DNA from: a virus
DNA: 23,913 bases
Virus record (IMG/VR): IMGVR_UViG_3300032156_001655
Location: 1 to 23,913 of that record
Direction: 5' to 3' (one strand)
The notes below the pieces were generated by a model that ran no database searches, was not told where the DNA came from, and worked only from the letters and a program-made list of their open reading frames with translations. Shown piece by piece: positions 1-7,108 of the stretch (its first letter is position 1; every line of letters starts with the position of its first letter). The position numbers and the translations under genes were made by a program.

Positions 1-1058
1 CAACAATCTCCCTTTGGAACCCATGGAACCTCTTCTACACTACGGGTCTTAATCCAATTGTCTATCCGTTTTTGCCCCCCTCTTTTCCCTCGAATGTTAA
101 GAACGTAATCACAAGGGCTATTAGGGAACCATGGAGCATCTTTCATCTCACCAGTAACGAAATAAGTATAATTGTATTTGAGCCAGTTGTTGAAGTTCTC
201 ATTGATCGTATCTATTCCACAACAACATCGGCTATCACTCAATTCATGCCAATCATTATCTCCTACCCCCACAGGAACAGGTGAGGCTGATTTAATTAAT
301 CTTATGTTACTTAGTTTTTCCAAATGGTCTAACTCCAAGTTCCGCATGTTTTGATCCATACGGTAGTAATGACTCAAAGCTGTTTTGAAATACCGGAAGG
401 TCTTGGGGTCATCAACCGACAATTTCAAATGCTCCACCGTAATGTAATTAACATCCTTGCCAATTGCCTGAACCAATTCTAATGCTTCTTTTAAATCTAT
501 TAGGGGTTGTAAACGCAAGCTCACCCAGAACCCCCTTTTCTTTAAATCCCGAATGACATTCATACGTTGTTTTGGAGATGGGGTTTTACTTTCGTATAGT
601 CGGATAAAGGGCTCATTTGGACTAATGAGACTTATTTGGAAGGCATGAATTTTTGGGTCAAATAATTCCCAGTAGTCTTCAGGAAAGGAAGCACACTTGG
701 TAGAAATCAAAACAGGATAGTTGTATTTCTTTGTGAGTTTTAAAAATCGGTAAGTCAAACGATGTTTCCATTCTCTGAGTTGAAACGGATCAGACATCCC
801 GCCCAGATGTAACGGGACACGATGGCGGATGAGTTCATAGTCTAAGTTGTTTGGGCCTTTGTCTGATTCCAAAGCACTCAAGAATGTTTTCTCTACTATC
901 TTAAAATCTGCAATATCTACAGATTGTTTGAAATTTCCTTTTCTGGAATTAGCAAAACAATAGATACACCCAAAGTCACAGCCCTTATACATATCTGCTC
1001 TGAAGGCATTTCCACAAAACCGAAATTGTTGGGTTAAGGCTATGGGATATCTATACAT
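1..1058 (-). CDS. Radical SAM protein, SPL-like (3' end cut by window edge)
   Basis: A long open frame starts at the ATG at 1058 and is still open at base 1, giving about 352 visible codons, so the C-terminus is missing. The N-terminus has the radical-SAM cluster motif C27-DFG-C31-IY-C34 followed by F, which binds a 4Fe-4S cluster and S-adenosylmethionine in this superfamily. A later STKCA segment resembles the TK-containing strand of spore photoproduct lyase relatives. Near residues 278-280 there is a run of three cysteines followed by GID, matching CC(G/E) clusters in the radical-SAM proteins at 2222-3625 and 3877-4953. The start lies inside the last codons of the upstream gene (8-nt overlap), which suggests translational coupling. 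Substrate is unknown; DNA or nucleotide chemistry is only an inference from the SPL-like fold. The radical-SAM assignment is firm, the subfamily less so. Confidence 0.88.
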   Translation of the reverse strand, partial: MYRYPIALTQQFRFCGNAFRADMYKGCDFGCIYCFANSRKGNFKQSVDIADFKIVEKTFLSALESDKGPNNLDYELIRHRVPLHLGGMSDPFQLREWKHRLTYRFLKLTKKYNYPVLISTKCASFPEDYWELFDPKIHAFQISLISPNEPFIRLYESKTPSPKQRMNVIRDLKKRGFWVSLRLQPLIDLKEALELVQAIGKDVNYITVEHLKLSVDDPKTFRYFKTALSHYYRMDQNMRNLELDHLEKLSNIRLIKSASPVPVGVGDNDWHELSDSRCCCGIDTINENFNNWLKYNYTYFVTGEMKDAPWFPNSPCDYVLNIRGKRGGQKRIDNWIKTRSVEEVPWVPKGDC

Positions 1059-1530
1059 TCAACTCCTCATCAAAAAACCCACCCAACGGTGGTGGATTAA
1101 TGATATATTTATTTCCCTTCAAAAACCATTCCATCCCCTTCTTTACAATTACATCTTCAAAAACATACTCATATTCTCTAACTCCATCAGTCAACCGATA
1201 CACAAGACCCAAAGCCCTTAGTTGCCCAATGGAATGGCAAACCGAAGTTCGATCAAATGGAATGTTTAGAAGTTTCTCTTTTCGGATGTCCTCTATCAAA
1301 TCCGTTACCATAAAATGTCTTGTCTTATTACAATCAAATCTCTTTCGACAAGCCTTCCAAACAGCAAAATGAATTGGGGCAGTCAAATTATAGCCCTTTC
1401 GAGCAATCATTATATCATCTGATCCAAATCCAAAACAGGATTGCCGGTCATATTGGTTAAGAACCCACTCAGAATATTCGCCAGCCAGTTCACAAATTTC
1501 TAATGGGACATTTAACGACCATCTTTCCAT
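1051..1530 (-). CDS. Hypothetical protein, possible winged-helix DNA-binding
   Basis: This 159-residue protein starts at an ATG preceded by a strong GAGGGGG ribosome-binding site. I do not recognise the family. Residues from about 60 to 125 alternate helices and then a short hairpin (SVCHSIGQLRALGLVYRL, then REYEYVF), which is the usual look of a winged-helix DNA-binding domain. The N-terminal third contains an aromatic, acidic stretch without a known motif. It is the first gene after a repeated TCCTGTATAT motif and overlaps the following radical-SAM gene by 8 nt, so the two are probably translated together. A regulator or DNA-targeting partner of the radical-SAM enzyme is possible but not shown. 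Confidence 0.75.
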   Translation of the reverse strand: MERWSLNVPLEICELAGEYSEWVLNQYDRQSCFGFGSDDIMIARKGYNLTAPIHFAVWKACRKRFDCNKTRHFMVTDLIEDIRKEKLLNIPFDRTSVCHSIGQLRALGLVYRLTDGVREYEYVFEDVIVKKGMEWFLKGNKYIINPPPLGGFFDEELNV

Positions 1531-1560
1531 TTCATCCCCCTCTTTTTCTCTTTTTCTATT

Positions 1561-1586
1561 CCTATATACAGGATATACAGGAAAAC
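1561..1586 (-). promoter_or_regulatory. Doublet of TCCTGTATAT motif, candidate promoter or operator
   Basis: Read on the minus strand, two copies of TCCTGTATAT lie in direct tandem, 9 nt apart, about 40 nt upstream of the ATG at 1530. The same core recurs upstream of other gene groups (near 5750, 14965 and 16905). A TAGACA hexamer sits upstream of the doublet, but a convincing -10 box at the right spacing is not clear. It could be a phage promoter or a regulator site. Confidence 0.45.
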
Positions 1587-1636
1587 ATGTCTACGGCACG
1601 GAAAACTGGGTAAAACAACTATGTTTAAGACCTATT

Positions 1637-2221
1637 CTACCCCAAATTAATGATGCTCTTTAATAATTCACCTTTGGTCGGTAAATAATCTCTATACCTA
1701 ATAAATTTCCAACCTTCTTTCTCCAAATTTTGTTGCCTTTTGTTATCTTTCTTTTCATCCTGATGCCAATAAGAACCATCATACTCAATAGCTATCTTTT
1801 GGCATGGAATGGCTATGTCTATGGAGTAGTTTTTGCAGGGATAATTTAATTTGACTCCAAGTAAAATGCTTTTGGTTAGATTATAAAGTTGGAGTTGTGG
1901 TTTGGAAGGAGATTTATTAAAAGAGAGAGCATGAGATGCCCCACCACTTTTCATTCTTTGAATTTGATTGGGGCACTTCATAGGATTGTTATTCCCATGC
2001 ATATGGGGATAGACTTTTCCAAGATTTTTTCCTAAATTATTAATTGATATTTTCAATCTAACTTCAAGACGTTTAGAAGAATTATTTTCTCCCGTCATAC
2101 CGGCTCTAAATTTTGGATTTTTCCATTGCCTAATAGTTGCAGCCCGAATTTTGGCTTGAACCTCTGGGCGTTTAGACGGGCTATGGCTTTTCATCCACAG
2201 ACTATGTAGTGGGTGTTTCAT
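1637..2221 (-). CDS. VSR-like (PD-D/ExK/EDxHD) homing endonuclease
   Basis: This 194-residue protein has two parts. The basic N-terminal half contains NUMOD3-like DNA-binding repeats (SKRPEVQAKIRAA, KNPKFRAGMTGENN). The C-terminal half (about 125-194) has the core of very-short-patch-repair-type nucleases: YSIDIAIP, then IAIEYDGSYWHQ, then GWKFIRYRD. The conserved D, E, D and H residues fit catalysis. Such proteins act as free-standing homing endonucleases. It starts at the base directly after the stop of the upstream radical-SAM gene, so it looks inserted into that operon without breaking a reading frame. Its neighbours are not homing genes, and other homing genes in this window belong to the HNH family, so it was acquired separately. 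Confidence 0.85.
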   Translation of the reverse strand: MKHPLHSLWMKSHSPSKRPEVQAKIRAATIRQWKNPKFRAGMTGENNSSKRLEVRLKISINNLGKNLGKVYPHMHGNNNPMKCPNQIQRMKSGGASHALSFNKSPSKPQLQLYNLTKSILLGVKLNYPCKNYSIDIAIPCQKIAIEYDGSYWHQDEKKDNKRQQNLEKEGWKFIRYRDYLPTKGELLKSIINLG

Positions 2222-3625
2222 CTATTGGGTCCTTATTAATCCTTCTAATAATTCTTCTCTGAAATCTTCTTCTTTTTTAAACGCCCAAATCTTTCTTCCA
2301 CATTTATCTACTCCATATGGAACAATTCCCTGAGCCCAATCTACAGAATAAGCAAGATTTCCAGATAAATTCCAAGAATCGAAAACAATTTTCCTAATTC
2401 CCTCCCCCAACCATCCTCCATTCTCTTCTACATGTTCTTCAAACATCTCCCAAGTTGTGGGGTTTCCATTTTGTTTACAAATGAATCTAATGGCCATTAT
2501 ATTATTTCCATAACTAAAATTTTCAAATATATCCTCACATTCACAACAAACGTTTTGAGAATTTGAAGAAGAGCAACCAAAATCGAAAGTAGAACAAGAC
2601 AATCCATTCTCCCTAAGATATTCTATAAACTTACTTAACAAAAGACTTCCCAACCATTGGGAGTCAGACATTAGGAGAAACATCCGTTCAAAGTCCACCC
2701 CTTCCATTTCCATTTGCCTTTTTATACCTGGGGATGTGGCTGACCAGCTATAGGTGTCTAAGGTAACGTGGTTGACCCCAGCCCACTTGACCGCAGAAAT
2801 CCAATCATCAACCTTCCCACGATCATCGTTAATAAAAATCATAAAGGGTTCAATCCTTGCTACCACCCTCACCCCAGCCTCAGAAAGAAACTTTGCAGCC
2901 GTTATCCTTTCCATAAAAGGTGGGGCTGCAGGTTCTAACAACTTGTTCAAATTATCGTCTGAAGAAATTACAGTGATGTGCACAGCTGACCCACCCTCAT
3001 TATCAGCTAACACTCTCACATAGTCTTCGTTCCCAATAAGAGAGGATTTAGTGTTTACCATTATTGGATAGGATTCATCCTTCAGATAGGATAGAAAATC
3101 ATAACTTACACGTTTTCTATTTTCGATAGGTAAAAAGTCCTCAAACCTTATGCCCAACCGTATAGGAATTTGTATTGCTATGGCTCTTTGTAGCTCTGAG
3201 CCTTTGGCCCTTGTGCCCCTGTGTTTCATAAGTTTGTCCATCTCTGAACGAAAGAAGGAAGGGTTGCAAGTTCGCATTCCCAAATTTTTAGAATTATCAA
3301 AAAAGGAAGTATAAAGAGATGCACGAAATGAATCAGCAAAACAATATCTGCAACCATAAGGGCAACGGACTGCGTCGTAGGTATCTGAATTTAGAGGCAT
3401 GGGGCAATGAGCAGCCCTTAATGAGACTTCCAAAAATGAATTAATCTCATCTTTGTTGAGCAGACGTTGGTGGACTTCCATTTGGCCTGTGTCTAAATTA
3501 AACTGGGTGTAATTGATCTTTCGTCCCTTTTCCTTTACCAACCCCAAATGCTTTTCCAAGTCCTCCAACTTACTTCGTCTGGGGATTAGGTCTTTGATGA
3601 TTGATCTGATTTCCCAGTAGTTCAT
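2222..3625 (-). CDS. Radical SAM protein, SPL-like
   Basis: This 467-residue protein has the radical-SAM motif C88-PYG-C92-RY-C95-F and an N-terminal extension of about 80 residues before it. Downstream features include VNTKSSL (residues 190-196), matching the TK-containing segment of spore photoproduct lyase relatives, and RIEPFMIF near 258. A second cysteine group lies at C344, C351, C360, C361 and C363, compatible with an auxiliary metal or Fe-S site. The same region of the two other radical-SAM proteins here has CCCG or CCG. Its start overlaps the end of the small zinc protein by 4 nt (ATGA). The reaction is not known. The SPL family repairs or modifies DNA, so a nucleic-acid substrate is a reasonable guess only. 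Confidence 0.88.
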   Translation of the reverse strand: MNYWEIRSIIKDLIPRRSKLEDLEKHLGLVKEKGRKINYTQFNLDTGQMEVHQRLLNKDEINSFLEVSLRAAHCPMPLNSDTYDAVRCPYGCRYCFADSFRASLYTSFFDNSKNLGMRTCNPSFFRSEMDKLMKHRGTRAKGSELQRAIAIQIPIRLGIRFEDFLPIENRKRVSYDFLSYLKDESYPIMVNTKSSLIGNEDYVRVLADNEGGSAVHITVISSDDNLNKLLEPAAPPFMERITAAKFLSEAGVRVVARIEPFMIFINDDRGKVDDWISAVKWAGVNHVTLDTYSWSATSPGIKRQMEMEGVDFERMFLLMSDSQWLGSLLLSKFIEYLRENGLSCSTFDFGCSSSNSQNVCCECEDIFENFSYGNNIMAIRFICKQNGNPTTWEMFEEHVEENGGWLGEGIRKIVFDSWNLSGNLAYSVDWAQGIVPYGVDKCGRKIWAFKKEEDFREELLEGLIRTQ

Positions 3626-3777
3626 TTGATTTCCTTTTCTTTAAACTCATGACAATCACACAAGGTGCAATGACATATCATCTCTTTAGTCTTTTCATCT
3701 TGGGCTGTTACATGACTTACCTTTTTATGTCCACATTGGCAAGTCTTATAGTCACTCATCCAATTTCCTTTGTCCAT
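3622..3777 (-). CDS. Small zinc-ribbon-like protein
   Basis: This 51-residue protein carries a CxCGH...H half followed by CHCTLCDCHEF, a pattern typical of small zinc-binding proteins found in phages and archaea. I chose the ATG at 3777 because GGGGGGTGAT sits just upstream. An in-frame upstream ATG at 3837 would add 20 residues but lacks that site. The gene overlaps the following radical-SAM gene by 4 nt and lies between two radical-SAM genes, so it may be an accessory or a nucleic-acid adaptor for them. No enzymatic motif is visible. Confidence 0.75.
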   Translation of the reverse strand: MDKGNWMSDYKTCQCGHKKVSHVTAQDEKTKEMICHCTLCDCHEFKEKEIK

Positions 3778-3876
3778 TATATCACCCCCCTCGAATTGAT
3801 TCAATCCTTCTCTCTTCTTAACCCTTCTACATGGCATTAGAATAACAGCCCTTTCTTTTCGGAAATGGATTTTTGA

Positions 3877-4953
3877 TCAATCCCATTTGATATCATTAAT
3901 TGAAAAAAGGTCTTTATTATTTTCAAACATCAGTCTCTTTCCCAATTCAAAGTTCCCCACCCCATCCCAAGTAGATTTCAAAATGTTTTCTTTAAGATTA
4001 TTTATTTTATGTTTATCACTTATATGATTCAATCCCTCTTTGATCCATTTTTTCCAAGTTATTAAGTTAAAACTGCACGGATTATTTACATTAATCCCAC
4101 AACAAGTATTACTTGATTCCATATAACTTCCAGAATTGATAAAATCGGGGCAACCTAAAATCATATCATATTTCTTGGCTATTTCAATCATCTCTCTCAG
4201 AAGGGGTTTCCAATATAAATCAGAATTGTAAATCCATATTTTCTCAAAGTCTAATCCCTTTTCCCAAAATCTTTTTATTACAAACTCATTTAAGTGAAGA
4301 TTATAAATGTTATAACTTTTGACCCCGTTACTTTTGATAATTCTTAAAGTTCTTTCAAATTGTTTAACAGTATGATAGCCTGGAATAAAAGGCTCCCCTG
4401 TAACACCCACATTTATTCCTTCTTTTATTAAAAGGGAAAGGTGTTGAATTCTTTTTTCTGGAGAAGTAGTTAGTCGTCCTTCAAACACCTCCCAATCACT
4501 CATGAATCCTGGGGAGATATTAATTAAAACAAAGAGGTTTTTGTTTCTTTTAAGAATTCCTAAATATTCCATCATTAATTCGGAGCATTTCGTCTCTATT
4601 ACTACAGACCATTCCATCTCAGCTAAGATTTCTAAAGCCTGTTTAGAGACTCGAAATACTGACTCTGCGGGCTGGAATGGTTCTGACTTGTTTCCAAATT
4701 TAATAGTTTTCTTTTGTTTTAAGGCTTGTGCTATTGGGCTTTTAGGATTGGAATTTCTTAGGCCATTTGTTAGGGTTCTTTCAAAATTTTCCAAATCCAT
4801 AGGTCGTAATTCTTTATCCCAAATCTTATTCAATCTTCTAAGAAAACAATAAACACAATCTATTTTACAATTGGAATAACTATCCAAACAAAATGAAAGG
4901 GGGCAATATTGCATGTCTCCTCTTAGATGAAGTGAAGATTTAAAAAGTTTCAT
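3877..4953 (-). CDS. Radical SAM protein, SPL-like
   Basis: This 358-residue protein has the radical-SAM motif C29-KID-C33-VY-C36-F near its N-terminus, then VIETKCSE (about 118-125), the TK-containing segment seen in SPL relatives, and GEPFIPGYH near 186. The C-terminal part has C268, then NTCCG with C284 and C285, and C293, parallel to the cysteine cluster of the two other radical-SAM proteins here. I chose the ATG at 4953, with AGGA in front. A GTG at 4986 would extend it by 11 residues but lies in the arm of an 18-bp inverted repeat. The third copy of the family in 5 kb, it is clearly diverged, so it probably has a distinct substrate rather than being a recent duplicate. Confidence 0.88.
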   Translation of the reverse strand: MKLFKSSLHLRGDMQYCPLSFCLDSYSNCKIDCVYCFLRRLNKIWDKELRPMDLENFERTLTNGLRNSNPKSPIAQALKQKKTIKFGNKSEPFQPAESVFRVSKQALEILAEMEWSVVIETKCSELMMEYLGILKRNKNLFVLINISPGFMSDWEVFEGRLTTSPEKRIQHLSLLIKEGINVGVTGEPFIPGYHTVKQFERTLRIIKSNGVKSYNIYNLHLNEFVIKRFWEKGLDFEKIWIYNSDLYWKPLLREMIEIAKKYDMILGCPDFINSGSYMESSNTCCGINVNNPCSFNLITWKKWIKEGLNHISDKHKINNLKENILKSTWDGVGNFELGKRLMFENNKDLFSINDIKWD

Positions 4954-4983
4954 ATTATTCCTATATTTTCTTCCTCCCCTCTC

Positions 4984-5029
4984 CACTCACAAAGGTTTGT
5001 AAAGTAAAGAATACAAACCTTTGTGAGTG
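4984..5029. repeat. Perfect 18-bp inverted repeat with 10-nt loop
   Basis: Arms at 4984-5001 and 5012-5029 (CACTCACAAAGGTTTGTA and its exact complement) flank a 10-nt loop. It sits between the stop of the gene ending at 5056 and the ribosome-binding site of the radical-SAM gene starting at 4953. On the transcript it would form a long hairpin, but no U-tract follows, so it is not a standard terminator. An RNA-processing site, a hairpin controlling translation, or a dimer-binding operator would all fit. Confidence 0.8.
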
Positions 5030-5055
5030 TGAATGATGATGGTGTAGACAAAAGA

Positions 5056-5604
5056 TCAGATTCGTTTATACTTATCTTCGTTGATCTCAAGAACCCCCAT
5101 GGCAGAAAGAGCAGGAAGAATTTTGTTGACCTGAGCCCTTGACTCTTTTTCATTGCTTTGGCCCCCCTTTTCAACATAAAGAGCGTCGGACTTTTGGATC
5201 AATTCACTTACCAATCCGGCCTTCGTTTTCTTCAAAACCTCCCCCACCGCCTCACACCGACTGAACTCTTTTTTGTTGGTCTCTTTTTTCACCTTGATTT
5301 TGGGGATTTTGGCCACGATGGCGGGCTTTGTGGCTTTGGCCGCAAGTTTTGGGGCAGTGGTCTCCACAACAGGCTCGACATCCTGATCAAGCCCCAAAGT
5401 CTTGACGATTTCGTTGTAAGCGTTGATAACGACTGCGTCCAGGCCTTCCTGATCTTTTTCGGGAACTGCCTCCACGGCTTTGATGAAAGCAGGGATGAGG
5501 CTTTCTTTAGCTACTTTCTCTGCATTCTTGATCCCTATGAGCTTGCTGGCCTGGATCAATGTGGATTGATTAATCTTCTTCAATAACTTTGGATCGAACT
5601 TCAT
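5056..5604 (-). CDS. Winged-helix-like protein, paralogue of the protein at 21302-21901
   Basis: This 182-residue protein has a helical N-terminal domain (1-75), an Ala/Lys/Pro-rich linker (about 80-110) and a C-terminal domain (115-182). The C-terminal domain aligns by eye with the end of the 199-residue protein encoded at 21302-21901: both have VG(E/D), DELI- or SELI-like segments, KxDAxxVxxGGxSNxKE, QVxK and MG(V/L). The ending looks like a winged helix. It has a strong AGGAGGAC ribosome-binding site in a leader related to those at 19.7 and 21.9 kb, suggesting gene and leader were duplicated together or share control. Function is unknown; a DNA-binding structural or regulatory protein is likely from composition. 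Confidence 0.8.
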   Translation of the reverse strand: MKFDPKLLKKINQSTLIQASKLIGIKNAEKVAKESLIPAFIKAVEAVPEKDQEGLDAVVINAYNEIVKTLGLDQDVEPVVETTAPKLAAKATKPAIVAKIPKIKVKKETNKKEFSRCEAVGEVLKKTKAGLVSELIQKSDALYVEKGGQSNEKESRAQVNKILPALSAMGVLEINEDKYKRI

Positions 5605-5740
5605 GGTGTTGTCCTCCTTTTTCTGGTTTAGTTTGTTTTGATTAAGAGATACTGGTTTTGGTTAAACAAAGTTTTCCTCCTTTCTGTTTTTTCCCTCTTG
5701 TCCCCCTGTTTGGATTTTAACCTTCACTTTTTCTCCTCTC

Positions 5741-5762
5741 ACTATCTAAATACAGGATTTAG
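5741..5762 (-). promoter_or_regulatory. TCCTGTATTTA motif, candidate promoter or operator
   Basis: Minus-strand AAATCCTGTATTTAGATAG lies about 140 nt upstream of the ATG at 5604 and just past the end of the initiator gene. It shares the core TCCTGTATWTA with sites at 1561-1586, 14956-14985 and 16893-16913. The 140-nt leader that would follow also holds a second ribosome-binding site (AAGGAGG near 5680) in front of a 13-codon TTG frame, a possible leader peptide. Confidence 0.42.
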
Positions 5763-5791
5763 CCTAAAACTCATTGAAATATTTTTTATCT

Positions 5792-7078
5792 TTAATCAAT
5801 CCTCCCAAGTTTCCCTAAATATCTGGGTAACAATTCAGTATAAGTCCATTCAGAGCTAATGTTTCCAATTTGGATTTGCTCACGTGGGAACTGATTTAAA
5901 AGAGCATCCACCACGTATTCACAAAACTCCATTGGCCCCGTTAGCAGGTTAGCTCGCTTTCTTAAATTAGTCATTGATGATACGAGAAGATTGGAACCTT
6001 TGATGAACTTGTTAATTTCAACTTGGTTAAAAATTTTGGGTTGACCTAACAAAACTTTGTCCGTATAGAATTGTTGTAACCAAATGGTCAACTGAGGATT
6101 CAACTCTTTCTCTTTAGGGACAGTGTTCTTTAAGAGAATGGGCGGATTGTTTAAACATTCTAAAAACATGCTTGGAATATAAGAAGAATATGTATTCCAA
6201 AAGAAGGTTGTAAGATTTACGCTTTTGAGCGTGGATTTGTTAGCTGGAGAATAGTCTGGATTGGTAAAGCGTATTTTAAATCCATCAATAGCTCTAATAA
6301 TATCCTCTACAGAATAAGAAGGCCAAGCCTGTAAAAACTTTCCATCTACAACCTCACCTATTATTTTGAGGATTTGTAGGAATGTTTTAGATGGAAGTTG
6401 GCTATTGCTATTAGGAATATGATGTCGGGGCAACCCTGGGCTGTTATTCCAATAGGAGATTATAGACATCACATCTTTACGATAGGTGTGATGTTTGGTT
6501 TGGAATTCAATAGGATTGGGATTTTTCCTAATCAATAGAGAGGGAGTTTTGTTGTATGTTACGTTTTGCTCTTCGCAAAACGTATCAGACATTCCGTAAG
6601 GAATGTCTTTATTCTCTTTAGTCTTATTATCTTTAGTCTTATTATAAGGTTGAAGGGGTTTTACCCTCATTGTTGAGGGGATATTCCCCTCATTGTTGAG
6701 GGGAATATCCCTTGTTTCATTGTTTAAATCCGAATCCTCATAAATCATTTCCTGTATCTTTTCATAATTAATTCGATAATGATTGATAGGTGGTAGACCT
6801 ATTTTTCTTACTTGTATTATTTTGAGTTCCTTGAGTTGTTTAATGGCTGAACGTTGTTGGTCTTCGGTGAGTCCCACGTTGAATTCAATTAACTTTCTGG
6901 ACATAAAGAATTCTTCATTCTCTTTTATTTGATCTTTTTCTATTAAATGGAGATGCCATTCTATCAAAGCACTTAAATAAACACTATTGGTTAGTCCAAA
7001 GTGTTTTAGGAATGATTTGGGAACTTTTAAATACCATTTAGACAACCAAATCCATCTAACTTTAGTTTCCATTTCCAT
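5792..7078 (-). CDS. Replication initiator-like protein with N-terminal winged helix
   Basis: This 428-residue protein begins with a winged-helix-like domain of about 110 residues (helical segment SVYLSALIEWHLHLI, then TEDQQRSAIKQLKELKIIQVRKIG). This resembles the N-termini of phage replisome organiser and plasmid initiator proteins. A low-complexity Asn/Lys/Thr linker (about 115-180) follows, and a helical C-terminal domain completes it. It lies immediately upstream of the left module and 30 nt after the DnaB-type helicase gene, the usual position of an initiator or helicase loader. The linker is encoded by DNA full of tandem and inverted repeats (6561-6715), as in lambda O, where the origin lies inside the initiator gene. 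The role is inferred from fold appearance and position; I see no catalytic motif. Confidence 0.65.
   Translation of the reverse strand: MEMETKVRWIWLSKWYLKVPKSFLKHFGLTNSVYLSALIEWHLHLIEKDQIKENEEFFMSRKLIEFNVGLTEDQQRSAIKQLKELKIIQVRKIGLPPINHYRINYEKIQEMIYEDSDLNNETRDIPLNNEGNIPSTMRVKPLQPYNKTKDNKTKENKDIPYGMSDTFCEEQNVTYNKTPSLLIRKNPNPIEFQTKHHTYRKDVMSIISYWNNSPGLPRHHIPNSNSQLPSKTFLQILKIIGEVVDGKFLQAWPSYSVEDIIRAIDGFKIRFTNPDYSPANKSTLKSVNLTTFFWNTYSSYIPSMFLECLNNPPILLKNTVPKEKELNPQLTIWLQQFYTDKVLLGQPKIFNQVEINKFIKGSNLLVSSMTNLRKRANLLTGPMEFCEYVVDALLNQFPREQIQIGNISSEWTYTELLPRYLGKLGRID
6561..6715. repeat. Clustered hairpins and tandem repeats, candidate replication origin
   Basis: Within 155 bp of the initiator gene there are four ordered elements. 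First is a 9-bp perfect hairpin (6561-6569/6575-6583, ACGTTTTGC). Second is an 8-bp perfect hairpin with GTAA loop (6588-6595/6600-6607, GACATTCC). Third is a perfect tandem 15-mer (6615-6629 and 6630-6644, TCTTTAGTCTTATTA). Fourth are two copies of the self-complementary unit CCCTCA-TTGT-TGAGGGG, 23 bp apart (from 6664 and 6687), separated by ATATT. Repeats next to an AT-rich stretch inside an initiator gene are the classic layout of an iteron origin. Origin activity itself is inferred. Confidence 0.6.
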
Positions 7079-7108
7079 AATTAACTCCTTTTTTCTGAGA
7101 AGTAAAGC

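Noticed and set aside
72-354. Two short plus-strand frames at the left end
   Set aside because: They lie opposite the open, motif-bearing radical-SAM frame on the minus strand and have no ribosome-binding site.
1561-1581. LexA-type SOS box in the CTGTATAT motif
   Set aside because: The copies are direct repeats rather than an inverted CTGT-N8-ACAG palindrome.
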